Assembly: GCA_965242535.1 (NCBI GenBank)
Contig: OZ251458.1
Location: 1,240,001 to 1,304,000, forward strand
DNA: 64,000 nucleotides
Direction: 5' to 3'
Source: VXRD01 sp965242535
Lineage (GTDB): Bacteria > Latescibacterota > UBA2968
Under the pieces are notes generated by a model that worked only from the letters and a program-made list of their open reading frames with translations, did no database searches and was not told the DNA's origin. Positions 43,731 to 53,050 of the stretch are shown here, piece after piece. A program made the translations under genes and the position numbers. Every line of letters begins with the position of its first letter. Positions within the stretch are counted from its first letter, which is position 1.

Positions 43731-44110
43731 ATACTCCGTAAATTAAATGATACCAAATTTTGATACGCACAAATCAGCACCGCCATTACTCACTTTTCTA
43801 ACAACTTTGGCCCTAAAGCATCGTGGGTTGCCTTTGATGCCTTCGGCGACCTACTTTTTTTCAACAGCAAAAAAAAGTAGGCGAGCGGGGTACAACTGCC
43901 CCAGCAGTTCAAAAATGCCGCTCTCATGCGCCGAGGGGCTAGGCACAGCGCAAAGCGCTTTTGTAATCGCACGACATGCGTTGGCCTGTGAAGTGCGTTG
44001 CAAAATGGATGTTGGTTGCGAGACAGCCTTGCGCGCTGTGCGTGATGGCTTTGTTTGATGGGCTTTTGCGATGGCATGGTTGGCGATGGCTTCTCTGAAG
44101 GACGGTGGAA
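43731..44110 (+). repeat. MITE-like element, copy 2 (right end divergent)
   Basis: The left end ATACTCCGTAAATTAAATGA matches the terminal repeat of the family. The hairpin CCTACTTTTTTT/AAAAAAAGTAGG and TGCCGCTCTCATGCGCCGAG are present. The right end stops at TTCTCTGAAGGACGGTGGAA and lacks the terminal repeat of copies 1 and 4. It accounts for most of the 690-bp gap before nnrD; the remainder (44111-44290) shows no gene. Confidence 0.78.
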
Positions 44111-44290
44111 CTGCGGGGCCTATCTCTACAATTGATGGGCAGGTGAACGCCGATCGCACGCATCTCTTTTGTGTCTCTTTTGCGGCATTTTTATTTTCGC
44201 CAAAAAGGGTTTGCTTTGCCCGTGCCGTTCCCGTATTTTTACATCGTTAGCCGTTCCGAAAACGCCCATTGACCCCGCGCCCACAATGGT

Positions 44291-45895
44291 ATGATCGCAC
44301 TCCTCACAGGCTCCCAAATGGCTTCTGTCGACCGTCGGGCTATCGATGGCGGCGCGGCGAGCATCGATCTCATGGAAGCCGCAGGGCAGGGCGCGGCCCA
44401 AGTCGTCGAAGACCTGTTGGACGGGTTTCAAAATCGCCATCTCGTCGTGCTGTGCGGCAAGGGCAACAACGGGGGCGACGGGTTCGTCATCGCGCGACGC
44501 GCGGCCCAACGCGGCGCTATCGTTCAGGTGTTTTTGGCGACCTCGGCAAGCGAAATCAAAGGCGATGCCAAAATCAATCTCGACCGCCTGCCCGCGAATA
44601 TCGCGCAACCGGTCGACCGCATCGCAACAGTGCGAGGCGCGTTGGCACGGGCCGATGCCGCGGTGGACGCGCTTTTGGGCACGGGCACTCGAGGAATTGC
44701 ACGGGGTATATACGCCGATCTCATCCACGCGCTCGACCGTGCCAAATGTCCCATTGTCGCGGTGGATGTGCCTTCGGGACTCGACGCGGATACGGGCGAA
44801 ATCGACGGCCCCTGCGCGGTTGCAACATGCACGGTCACATTTGCACAGCCGCGCATTGGACATTTCTTTTATCCCGGCCGCGGGCGTTGCGGTCAGTTGC
44901 ACTTGATCGACATCGGCATCCCCGCTTCGGCCCTGAAATGCGAGCGCGTCCGCACGTTTTTGATAGACAATCGCCACTGCGCGAGATCGCTCCCGCAACG
45001 ATCGCCCGACGCCCACAAAGGCGATTGCGGCAAGGTCTATATTCTGGCCGGATCTGTCGGGCTTACGGGCGCGGCCGCGCTCTCTGCTCGCGCCGCACTC
45101 AACGGGGGCGCGGGCTTGGTCGCGATCGGCACGCCCCAAAGCCTCAACGACATTCTCGAAATCAAACTCACCGAGGCCATGACCCATCCGCTTCCGGAAG
45201 TCAAACGGGCGAGGTGCTTGTCCCTTCGCGCTCGCGGCGAGATTCAGCGCGGATTCCGCCGTGCCGATAGCGTGGCGATAGGGCCGGGTTTGGGCACGCA
45301 TCGAGAAACCGTTGAACTCATCCGCCGCCTCGTGCGCGACCTCGTCTGTCCCGCGGTCATAGACGCGGACGCGATCAACGCCCTGGCCGGGGATGTCCAC
45401 TCCCTTCGCGCTTGTGAAGTGCCCGTGGTGCTCACCCCGCATGTGGGCGAGTTCGCGCGCTTGACCCAGCGCAGCATCGCCGAAATTCGCCGCGACCCCA
45501 TGGCCATCGCCGCCGAGTTTGCCGCTCGGGTCCGCGCGACCATCGTGCTCAAGGGCGCGCCGACCCTCGTCGCCACCCCAACGGGCGAAACGCACATCAA
45601 CCCGACGGGCAACCCGGGGATGGCGACCGGCGGCGCGGGGGACGTGCTCACGGGGCTCGTGGCCGCGTTGATCGCCCAGGGCCTCGACGTTTCAACAGCC
45701 GCCTGCACAGGGGTTTATCTCCACGGCTTAGCAGGCGACATCGCAGCGGAAAAGACCGGGCAGATGAGCTTGATCGCCAGCGACATCATCGACCGCTTCC
45801 CGGCTGCCGTGCAGCGCGTTCTCAACCCTCCCTCTCCCCATCTCGATTTCACCGTTCACCCCAACCCCCTAATGCGATGCGAACCAACGAATTGA
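44291..45895 (+). CDS. nnrD: Bifunctional NAD(P)H-hydrate epimerase / ADP-dependent dehydratase
   Basis: NAD(P)HX repair enzyme, 534 residues. The N-terminal epimerase (YjeF_N/NnrE) domain contains VVLCGKGNNGGDGFVIAR and VDVPSGLDADTGE. The C-terminal ribokinase-fold dehydratase domain (NnrD) contains KGDCGKVYILAGSVGLTGAA and the GGAGDVLTG phosphate/ADP motif. Both domains look complete. No Shine-Dalgarno is evident at the ATG. It overlaps the following gene by 19 bp. Confidence 0.93.
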   Translation: MIALLTGSQMASVDRRAIDGGAASIDLMEAAGQGAAQVVEDLLDGFQNRHLVVLCGKGNNGGDGFVIARRAAQRGAIVQVFLATSASEIKGDAKINLDRLPANIAQPVDRIATVRGALARADAAVDALLGTGTRGIARGIYADLIHALDRAKCPIVAVDVPSGLDADTGEIDGPCAVATCTVTFAQPRIGHFFYPGRGRCGQLHLIDIGIPASALKCERVRTFLIDNRHCARSLPQRSPDAHKGDCGKVYILAGSVGLTGAAALSARAALNGGAGLVAIGTPQSLNDILEIKLTEAMTHPLPEVKRARCLSLRARGEIQRGFRRADSVAIGPGLGTHRETVELIRRLVRDLVCPAVIDADAINALAGDVHSLRACEVPVVLTPHVGEFARLTQRSIAEIRRDPMAIAAEFAARVRATIVLKGAPTLVATPTGETHINPTGNPGMATGGAGDVLTGLVAALIAQGLDVSTAACTGVYLHGLAGDIAAEKTGQMSLIASDIIDRFPAAVQRVLNPPSPHLDFTVHPNPLMRCEPTN

Positions 45896-46389
45896 TCGAA
45901 GAAGCCATTGAAGAATCCTATCTCCTCGGCCTGAGCGACGACGAGATTTTGGAAAACCTCGACCGATTTATCGACACGTGTATCGGGGTTATTCAAACGC
46001 ATGTCCACGACAGAAAACGCATGAAATTGCTCGCGGAAAAACTCGCCCATGCGCGGTTGATCAACCTCATCGAGAGCCGCCAAGAGCAAGATGGCGATAG
46101 CCCGTTGGAGACCGAGCCTCTGCTTCCCGGCGAGGAGCCCTTGGGCAATCCCATCGCCGAGCGGGCCGCGCGCAGCAAGCGCGTGATCCTGGGGGCTATC
46201 GCCGAGTGCGACCCCAGTTTGGTCGCGCGCATCGAGCGCGCGCGATTTCCCGATTCGCCCGTGCATCCCCCCATGCCCGCGCCCTTTTACACGCGCATTC
46301 CCGTGGAACTCCTGTACAATCTCATCAAAGTCGGCTTTTACGTGTCCTTAATCGCCGCCCTTTTGTCGATCTACTGGCTGCTGTTTTAA
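45877..46389 (+). CDS. Unknown protein with C-terminal membrane anchor
   Basis: A 170-residue protein, not recognised. It starts with an acidic helical region (ELIEEAIEESYLLGLSDDEILENLDRFID). It ends with one hydrophobic helix (LIKVGFYVSLIAALLSIYWLLF) directly at the C-terminus, so it looks like a tail-anchored membrane protein with a cytoplasmic N-domain. It overlaps nnrD by 19 bp and is likely cotranslated. Confidence 0.7.
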   Translation: MRTNELIEEAIEESYLLGLSDDEILENLDRFIDTCIGVIQTHVHDRKRMKLLAEKLAHARLINLIESRQEQDGDSPLETEPLLPGEEPLGNPIAERAARSKRVILGAIAECDPSLVARIERARFPDSPVHPPMPAPFYTRIPVELLYNLIKVGFYVSLIAALLSIYWLLF

Positions 46390-46460
46390 GTCACCGAAAC
46401 ACCCCGTCAGCCCATTGCCCCGCGTGGCGTATTCCGATCTGGACAGACTCCGCATTGCTC

Positions 46461-46567
46461 CCGTCTCCCGTCTTCCCTCTTACGCCTTTTGTGCCTCTTG
46501 TGCCTTTTGTGCCTTTTGTGCCTTTTGTGCCTTTTGTGGCTAAACCCCCGTCTCCCGTCTCCCGTCT
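46461..46567. repeat. Mixed microsatellites upstream of carB
   Basis: CCGTCTC heptamers (46461-46475 and 46549-46567) flank about six TTTTGTGCC nonamers (46484-46540). The composite ends 15 bp before the first carB ATG and contains no Shine-Dalgarno sequence. Confidence 0.88.
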
Positions 46568-46582
46568 TACGCCTCTAAAAAC

Positions 46583-48037
46583 ATGCCCAAACGAACCGAT
46601 CTCCACAAAATCATGCTCATCGGCTCTGGCCCCATCGTGATTGGGCAAGCCTGTGAATTTGACTATTCGGGCACGCAAGCGTGCAAGGCCCTCAAAGAAG
46701 AGGGCTACGAAGTCGTGTTGGTCAACAGCAACCCGGCCACCATCATGACCGATCCCGAAATGGCGGATCAAACGTATGTCGAGCCGGTCACCCCCGAGGT
46801 GTGCGCGGCGATCATCGAAAAAGAACGCCCGGACGCGCTTCTCCCCACGTTGGGCGGGCAAACGGGCCTCAACACCGCGATGGCCTTGCACGAGCGGGGC
46901 GCGCTCGAAAAATTCGGCGTGGAGATGATCGGCGCGAAACCCCACGCCATTGAAAAAGCGGAAAACCGCGAAGCCTTTCAAAGGGCGATGGGCAAAATCG
47001 GCTTGGATTTTCCCAAGGGGCGATTTGCCTACACCCTCGAAGAAGCCCTCGACATCGCGTACGACATCGGCTTTCCGGCCATCATCCGGCCGTCCTACAC
47101 CTTGGGGGGCACGGGCGCGGGCACCGCGTACAATGCCGAGGAGTTCCGGGATGCCGCAGCGCATGGACTCGCGTTGTCGCCCACGAGTGAGATTCTCGTA
47201 GAGGAATCGATCATCGGCTGGAAGGAATTCGAACTCGAGGTCATGCGCGATCAAAACGACAATGTCGTCATCATCTGCTCCATCGAAAACCTCGATCCGA
47301 TGGGCGTTCACACGGGCGATTCCATCACCGTGGCGCCTGCACAAACGCTCAGCGACAAAGAGTATCAGGCCATGCGCGACGAGGCCATCGCCTGCATCCG
47401 GGAGATCGGCGTGGAGACGGGCGGGTCGAACATCCAGTTCGCGGTCGATCCCCGCACGGGGCGGCGCGTGGTCATCGAGATGAACCCGCGCGTGTCCCGC
47501 AGTTCTGCCCTCGCGTCGAAAGCCACGGGTTTTCCCATTGCCAAGATCGCGGCCAAATTGGCGATTGGCTACGCCTTGGACGAAATCCAAAACGACATCA
47601 CGCGGGAAACCCCGGCGTCGTTTGAACCCACCATCGACTATTGCGTGGTCAAAATCCCGCGCTGGACCTTTGAAAAATTTCCCCAAACCGCGGACCTCTT
47701 GGGCACGCAAATGAAATCCGTGGGCGAAACCATGGCCATCGGGCGCACCTTTGTGGAAGCCCTGCAAAAGGGGTTGCGCTCCCTCGAAATCGGGCGCGCG
47801 GGGTTTGGCGCCGATGGCAAGGACATCCCCCCGCACACCCTCTCGCGCGAGGCCCTCGAGCGCGGCTTGCGCGAACCCAATTCGCAACGGTTGGCCTATC
47901 TCAAAGCGGCGTATGACGCGGGCCTGTCCGTGCGGGAAATTTTTGACGCGACTCAAATCGATCCCTGGTTTCTCGACAACATGCGGCGGATCGTGGAAAC
48001 GGAAAAAGAACTCGCCGCCTTGATGGACGCGCCATGA
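46583..48037 (+). CDS. carB: Carbamoyl-phosphate synthase large chain, N-terminal half (split carB)
   Basis: First half of the large subunit, 484 residues. It carries the carboxyphosphate ATP-grasp domain: MLIGSGPIVIGQACEFDYSGTQACKAL at the start, PTLGGQTGLN, IIRPSYTLGGTGAG and IEMNPRVSRSSALASKATG. It ends inside the oligomerisation region (IDPWFLDNMRRIVETEKEL). The stop TGA overlaps the ATG of the second half (ATGA), so the two are translationally coupled. Split carB genes are known in some archaea and thermophiles. There is no Shine-Dalgarno; a CT-rich repeat precedes the start. Confidence 0.95.
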   Translation: MPKRTDLHKIMLIGSGPIVIGQACEFDYSGTQACKALKEEGYEVVLVNSNPATIMTDPEMADQTYVEPVTPEVCAAIIEKERPDALLPTLGGQTGLNTAMALHERGALEKFGVEMIGAKPHAIEKAENREAFQRAMGKIGLDFPKGRFAYTLEEALDIAYDIGFPAIIRPSYTLGGTGAGTAYNAEEFRDAAAHGLALSPTSEILVEESIIGWKEFELEVMRDQNDNVVIICSIENLDPMGVHTGDSITVAPAQTLSDKEYQAMRDEAIACIREIGVETGGSNIQFAVDPRTGRRVVIEMNPRVSRSSALASKATGFPIAKIAAKLAIGYALDEIQNDITRETPASFEPTIDYCVVKIPRWTFEKFPQTADLLGTQMKSVGETMAIGRTFVEALQKGLRSLEIGRAGFGADGKDIPPHTLSREALERGLREPNSQRLAYLKAAYDAGLSVREIFDATQIDPWFLDNMRRIVETEKELAALMDAP

Positions 48038-49854
48038 CCAAACAGCACACCCTCGACGACTTGCGGGCGCGCATCTCGCGTGCGGACCTGCTCAAAGCCA
48101 AACGCCACGGGTTTTCCGACGCGCAACTCGCGCATTTGTGGCGCGCAGATGCGTGGGCCGTGCGCGCGTTGCGAAAAGAACTCGGGGTCGTGCCCGTTTT
48201 CAAAACCGTGGATACGTGCGCCGCGGAATTCGAAGCGTACACGCCGTATCACTATTCCACGTACGAGGCGGAAACCGAAGCCACGCGCTCCGACAGAAAA
48301 AAAATCATGATCTTGGGCGGCGGCCCCAATCGCATCGGGCAGGGCATCGAGTTCGACTACTGTTGTTGCCACGCCGCGTTTGCCCTCAAAGAAGACGGGT
48401 TTGAAACGATTATGGTCAATTCCAACCCGGAGACCGTGTCCACGGATTACGACACGTCGGACAAACTCTATTTTGAACCCCTCACCGCCGAGGACGTGCT
48501 CGGCATTGCGGATGTGGAACAGCCGGACGGGGTCATCGTTCAGTTCGGCGGGCAAACGCCGCTCAACCTCGCGCGCGACCTCGAACGCGGCGGCCTCGCG
48601 ATCGCCGGCACGTCGCCCGACGCCATCGACCTCGCCGAAGACCGCAAGCGATTCGGCGCGCTCATCAAAGACCTAGGCATTCGCCAACCCGAAAACGGCA
48701 CGGCTGTGACTGCGGACGAGGCCATCGCCATTGCCGAACGCATCGGCTATCCCATTCTCGTGCGCCCCTCTTATGTGCTCGGCGGCCGCGCCATGGCCAT
48801 CGTGTACGACCGCGAAGCCCTCATCGCCTATATGCACAATGCCATCGAAGCGTCTCCCGAACATCCCGTTCTCATCGACCGCTTTTTGGAAGACGCGCAC
48901 GAATTTGACGTGGATGCCGTGGCAGACCCCACCGCCGTGGTCATCGGCGGCATGATGCAACACATCGAAAGCGCGGGCATCCACTCGGGCGATAGCGCGT
49001 GCGTGTTGCCGCCCTATCGACTCTCCGACGCCAACCGCGAAGAATTGAGACGCCACACGCACGCTTTGGCCCGCGCCCTCGGCGTGGTCGGCCTGATGAA
49101 CATTCAATTCGCGATTCAAGACGGGGACGTCTTCATCATCGAAGTCAATCCGCGCGCGTCTCGCACCGTGCCCTTTGTCAGCAAGGCCATTGGCGTGCCC
49201 TTGGCCAAAGTCGCGGCCCGCGCCATGGTCGGGCGCACCCTCGCCGAGCAGGGCTTTACCCGCGAAGTGCCCATCGATCACATCGCCGTCAAAGAAGCGG
49301 TCTTGCCCTTCAACAAATTTCCCGGCGTGGATACCGTGCTCGGCCCGGAGATGAAATCGACCGGCGAGGTCATGGGCATCGACACGGATTTTGGCCTCAG
49401 TTTCCAAAAGGCGCAACTCGGCGCAGGCGTGTGCTTGCCCCGAGCGGGCACGGTGTTTTTGAGCGTCAACGACCGCGACAAAGAAGCCCTCGTGCCCATC
49501 GCCCGGCACCTGTCCGAGATGGCCTTCCGCTTGGTCGCCACCCGGGGGACGCACGCTTTCCTCGATGCGCGCGGCATTGCCTGCGACCTGATTCTCAAAA
49601 TCCAGGAGGGGCGGCCCAATATTCTCGATGCGATCAAAAACGGCGAAATTTCCCTGATGATCAACACGCCCGCAGGCGAACAATCCCAAGCCGCGGACCC
49701 GGAAATTCGCAGGGCCGCCGTGCAATACGGCCTGCCCTATACGACCACCCTATCCGGCGCGGTCGCCGCGGTTGCCGGCATCCAATCGCTGAAAAACAAC
49801 AGCACCATTCGCATTCGCTCGCTGCAAGACTTTCACCGCAACACGCGACAATAA
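48034..49854 (+). CDS. carB: Carbamoyl-phosphate synthase large chain, C-terminal half (split carB)
   Basis: Second half, 606 residues. It continues the oligomerisation domain (DDLRARISRADLLKAKRHGFSDAQLA), then carries the carbamoyl-phosphate ATP-grasp domain (MILGGGPNRIGQGIEFDYCCCHAA, ILVRPSYVLGGRAM, IEVNPRASRTVPFVSKA). The allosteric MGS-like domain closes the protein (FLSVNDRDKEALVPIARHL, LVATRGTHAFL). Together the two chains cover the whole ~1070-residue CarB. The first ATG overlaps the previous stop. carA is not in the window. Confidence 0.95.
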   Translation: MTKQHTLDDLRARISRADLLKAKRHGFSDAQLAHLWRADAWAVRALRKELGVVPVFKTVDTCAAEFEAYTPYHYSTYEAETEATRSDRKKIMILGGGPNRIGQGIEFDYCCCHAAFALKEDGFETIMVNSNPETVSTDYDTSDKLYFEPLTAEDVLGIADVEQPDGVIVQFGGQTPLNLARDLERGGLAIAGTSPDAIDLAEDRKRFGALIKDLGIRQPENGTAVTADEAIAIAERIGYPILVRPSYVLGGRAMAIVYDREALIAYMHNAIEASPEHPVLIDRFLEDAHEFDVDAVADPTAVVIGGMMQHIESAGIHSGDSACVLPPYRLSDANREELRRHTHALARALGVVGLMNIQFAIQDGDVFIIEVNPRASRTVPFVSKAIGVPLAKVAARAMVGRTLAEQGFTREVPIDHIAVKEAVLPFNKFPGVDTVLGPEMKSTGEVMGIDTDFGLSFQKAQLGAGVCLPRAGTVFLSVNDRDKEALVPIARHLSEMAFRLVATRGTHAFLDARGIACDLILKIQEGRPNILDAIKNGEISLMINTPAGEQSQAADPEIRRAAVQYGLPYTTTLSGAVAAVAGIQSLKNNSTIRIRSLQDFHRNTRQ

Positions 49855-49860
49855 GCAAAA

Positions 49861-50204
49861 CCGCGAAAATGATACCAAATTTTTCCGCACCCCATCCGCA
49901 CCGCCGGGGCTCGCTTTTCTAAAGCGTTTGGCCCTAAAGCATCGTGGGTTGCCTTTGATGCCTTCGGCGACCTACTTTTTTTCAACAGCAAAAAAAAGTA
50001 GGCAAAAAATGCCGCTCTCATGCGCCGAGGGGCTAGCACAGCGCAAAACGCTTTTGTAGCAGTACGACACAAGACAGCCTGCAAAGTGGGTTGCAAGAGG
50101 GATGTTGGTTGCGAAATGGACTTGCGCGCTGTGCTTGATGGCTTTCGTTGATGAACTTTTGGGATCGCATGTTTGGCGATGGCTTCTCTGAAAGACGGTG
50201 GAAC
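49861..50204 (+). repeat. MITE-like element, copy 3 (ends divergent)
   Basis: It shares GATACCAAATTTT, the CCTACTTTTTTT/AAAAAAAGTAGG hairpin and the TGCCGCTCTCATGCGCCGAG block with the other copies. It ends at TTCTCTGAAAGACGGTGG like copy 2. It begins 7 bp after carB. With the microsatellite that follows, it accounts for the 580-bp gap to the lipoprotein gene; no gene is seen there. Confidence 0.78.
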
Positions 50205-50284
50205 AGCAAAGCGATCCCGATAATGAATGAGTTGGTACAAATGGTGCGGGGGCCTATCCCTACGATTGATGGGGGGTTAGGTGG

Positions 50285-50426
50285 CCGTCTCCCGTCTCAC
50301 CTCCCGTCTCTCGCCTTTCGCCTCTCGCCTTTCGCCTCTCGCCTTTCGCCTCTCGCCTTTCGCCTTTCGCCTTTCGCCTTTCGCCTCTCACCTCTCCCGT
50401 CTCCCGTCTCCCGTCTCCCGTCTCAC
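50285..50426. repeat. Heptamer microsatellite in the lipoprotein-gene leader
   Basis: CCGTCTC units, then CTCGCCTTTCGC units repeating at 7/14 bp, then again CCGTCTC, ending 9 bp before the ATG at 50435. A partial REP (GCGGGGGCCTATCCCTAC, 50246-50263) lies before it. Confidence 0.9.
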
Positions 50427-50434
50427 CATCTTTT

Positions 50435-52966
50435 ATGTCTCGTCTTCTCTACATCGCATCGCTTTGCCTCTTCTGTTTGGCGTCTTGTAAGAGCGTGTAC
50501 TACAACACGTTTTACAATGCCAGACAAAAGTACCTGATCGCCGAACAAAAGCGCGTGGAGTCCGAAACCCCCGGCAGCCGCATCACGCCTGCGACCTATC
50601 GCGCGCTTTACCAACGGGCCATTGTCAAAGCGTCTATCGTGCTCACGTACCATCCCAAGAGCAAGTGGTTCGACGACTGTTTGTTGCTCATCGGCAAGGC
50701 GTCTTATTGGCGCGAGGATTACGCCGAGGCGCTGACCAAGTTTCAAGAATTGCAAAAGAATTTCCCGCAAAGCGAACTGATCCCCGAGTCGCGCTATTGG
50801 CAAGGGCTTTCCCTGTGGGCGGAGAACCGCATCGCAGACGCGCGCGCGACGTTTTCCCTTTTCGGCCCAAAAGCCGATGCCGAGTTGTACGGCTTGGCAA
50901 ATTTGGCCCTAGCGGAGATGGAGGCGACCCAAGACAACCGGGAAGACGCCATCGAGTCCTATCACGCCTTGCTCAACACGCTCGGCAAAAAGCACGAATT
51001 GCGCGCCAAGGCGTGGCAAGGCGTGGGCAATAATTTGCTCGAGTTGGGGCGGTATGACGAGGCATTGGACGCGTACGAAAACGTGCTGAAATCCAAACCC
51101 GACACCAAGACGAATTTTGAAACGCACGTCAAAATCGGCGAGACGCTCGAGCGGCAACGCGAATTTGACAAGGCGTTAGACGCCTACCGACAAATCCTAA
51201 AAATCAAACGCCTCCGCATTTACGAAGCCGAGACCCAACTCAAACAAGCCCATGTGCATCGCCAAAAAGGCGAACTCGAAACCGCGGAAGGAATTTACGA
51301 CGCGATAGCGAAGAAATATCCCCGCAGCGAATACAGCGCGGCGGCGTTTTATCGCTTGGGCCTCATCGAGCAAAAAGGGCGCAAGGATTTGGAGAAGGCC
51401 AAAGAATTGTTCGAGAAAGCCGTGCGCGAAGACCGCGGTTCAGACGCGGGGGCACGGGCTTTGCAACGGCAAAAAGATCTCCGCGACCTCGAGCGCTATC
51501 GCAAACAGGCCGAGAGCGTGCAGGATTCCCAAAAAGTATTGGCGCCGCTTTTTAATTTGGCGGAATTGTATCTCTTTAATTTGGGCGAACCGGATTCGGC
51601 GTTGGGCATTTATCAGCGCGTTTTGGGCATGACCGACAGTTCCGATTTCGCGCCCAAAGCGCGGTATGCCATCGGCCTTATTTACGCGGACAGCTTGCAA
51701 GACGAGGCCGCGGCCCGCGAACAATTCGAGTTGCTCATCGACGAGTTCCCACACACGCCCTACGCGCTTGAGGCCCGCGGCCGCCTCAACCAAACGCCCG
51801 CCGATGACGTTCGGGCCGAAGCGCGGTTTTTGGAAGCCGAAACCCTCATTGCAGACAGCGCGGCAACCGAAGATGTCATGACCATCTACCGCCAAATCGC
51901 CGCCGACTATCCCCAAAGCCCCTTTGCCCCACAAGCCCTGTTTGCCCTCGCGTGGACCTACGAAAACGATCTGGATCAACTCGATCGGGCAAAGGCCATT
52001 TACGAGCAGGTGCAGGAACGCTACCCCCTCACGGAGTACGGCAAAATTGCGACCGACAAACTCGAGGGCGACTTTCTCAACCCCAAACCCCCACCCGCAG
52101 ATTCGACCATGGCGGATTCAACCGCCGTTTCGCTGTCGGATTCCACCGCCGCGTCACTATCCGATTCAACGATGGCGGATTCAACCGCCGTTTCGCTGTC
52201 GGATTCAACCACAGTTTCACCGCGCGATACCACCGCCGTGTCACTATCCGATTCAATCGCCGTGTCACCGTCCGATTCAACGCTGTCGGATTCCACCACA
52301 GTTTCATCACGCGATTCAACCCTAGTTTCCTCGCACGATTCAACCGCCGTGTCGCTGTCCGATACGACGATGGCAGACGCAACCGCCGTTTCACTACCCG
52401 ATTCAATCGCCGTGTCACCGTCCGATTCAACGCTGTCGGATTCCACCACAGTTTCATCACGCGATTCAACCCTAGTTTCCTCGCACGATTCAACCGCCGT
52501 GTCCCTGTCCGATTCAACGCTGTCGGATTCAACCGCCGTTTCATCACGCGATACGACGATGGCGGATTCGAGCGCAGTCGCAAAGTCGGATATGACCGCC
52601 GCGTCACAGCCCGACGCGACCGTACCGCCAATCCAACCCAAACCCGCGTTCAAACCCAATGCGATCATCGGGGGCGGCGTGATGGAGGCCACAGACGCGG
52701 ATCAAGAGCCTCAGTTGATCGATGAAATCGAACCCGAATATCCCGAAGCCGCAAAAGCCGATGGCAAACCCGCTGTTGTCATGTTGCGTTTGCTCGTCTC
52801 AAAAGACGGGCGCGTGGGCAAGGTCGAGGTGCTTTCGGGACCCGAGTTATTTCACAGCGCGGCCATTAAGACCGCAACCCAGTACGAGTTTGAACCCGGT
52901 GTCCACGAAGATGTACCCCGCGATATGTGGCACGACATATCCATCTATTTTGAACCGCCCGAGTGA
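50435..52966 (+). CDS. TPR lipoprotein with Asp/Ser/Thr repeat linker and TonB C-terminal domain
   Basis: An 843-residue exported lipoprotein. The signal peptide is followed by a lipobox LASC (C18). Residues ~60-540 hold many TPR-like repeats (YAEALTKFQELQKNFPQSEL; GRYDEALDAYENVLKSKP), as in outer-membrane BamD- or CpoB-like assembly proteins. Residues ~555-729 are a low-complexity linker of DST(x)VS(x)SD units. The last ~90 residues form a TonB-type domain (EYPEAAKADGKPAVVMLRLLVSKDGRVGKVEVLSG). A TonB domain behind a lipid anchor and TPRs is unusual, since TonB is normally an inner-membrane protein. The start has no Shine-Dalgarno, only CT-rich repeat. Confidence 0.85.
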   Translation: MSRLLYIASLCLFCLASCKSVYYNTFYNARQKYLIAEQKRVESETPGSRITPATYRALYQRAIVKASIVLTYHPKSKWFDDCLLLIGKASYWREDYAEALTKFQELQKNFPQSELIPESRYWQGLSLWAENRIADARATFSLFGPKADAELYGLANLALAEMEATQDNREDAIESYHALLNTLGKKHELRAKAWQGVGNNLLELGRYDEALDAYENVLKSKPDTKTNFETHVKIGETLERQREFDKALDAYRQILKIKRLRIYEAETQLKQAHVHRQKGELETAEGIYDAIAKKYPRSEYSAAAFYRLGLIEQKGRKDLEKAKELFEKAVREDRGSDAGARALQRQKDLRDLERYRKQAESVQDSQKVLAPLFNLAELYLFNLGEPDSALGIYQRVLGMTDSSDFAPKARYAIGLIYADSLQDEAAAREQFELLIDEFPHTPYALEARGRLNQTPADDVRAEARFLEAETLIADSAATEDVMTIYRQIAADYPQSPFAPQALFALAWTYENDLDQLDRAKAIYEQVQERYPLTEYGKIATDKLEGDFLNPKPPPADSTMADSTAVSLSDSTAASLSDSTMADSTAVSLSDSTTVSPRDTTAVSLSDSIAVSPSDSTLSDSTTVSSRDSTLVSSHDSTAVSLSDTTMADATAVSLPDSIAVSPSDSTLSDSTTVSSRDSTLVSSHDSTAVSLSDSTLSDSTAVSSRDTTMADSSAVAKSDMTAASQPDATVPPIQPKPAFKPNAIIGGGVMEATDADQEPQLIDEIEPEYPEAAKADGKPAVVMLRLLVSKDGRVGKVEVLSGPELFHSAAIKTATQYEFEPGVHEDVPRDMWHDISIYFEPPE
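52251..52502. repeat. 150-bp internal duplication in the lipoprotein gene linker
   Basis: The ~100 bp from 52251 recur without mismatch from 52401 (period 150 bp, 50 codons), within the Asp/Ser-rich linker. A recent slippage or unequal exchange is likely. Confidence 0.88.
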
Positions 52967-53050
52967 TACCAATATGCCGACCGCGAGCCTGCGTCATGCA
53001 GGGGGCGCGGGGCGTCTCGCTCTCCGCTTGCATCATCCCCAATTCCCATT

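Noticed and set aside
46391..47956. 521-codon antisense frame with KGTKGT repeats
   Set aside because: The repeats are only the translated 9-bp microsatellite, and the rest is the complement of carB.
48030..48040. carB junction as a sequencing frameshift
   Set aside because: The second half has its own ATG overlapping the stop by ATGA, and both parts are cleanly bounded. An error cannot be fully excluded without reads.
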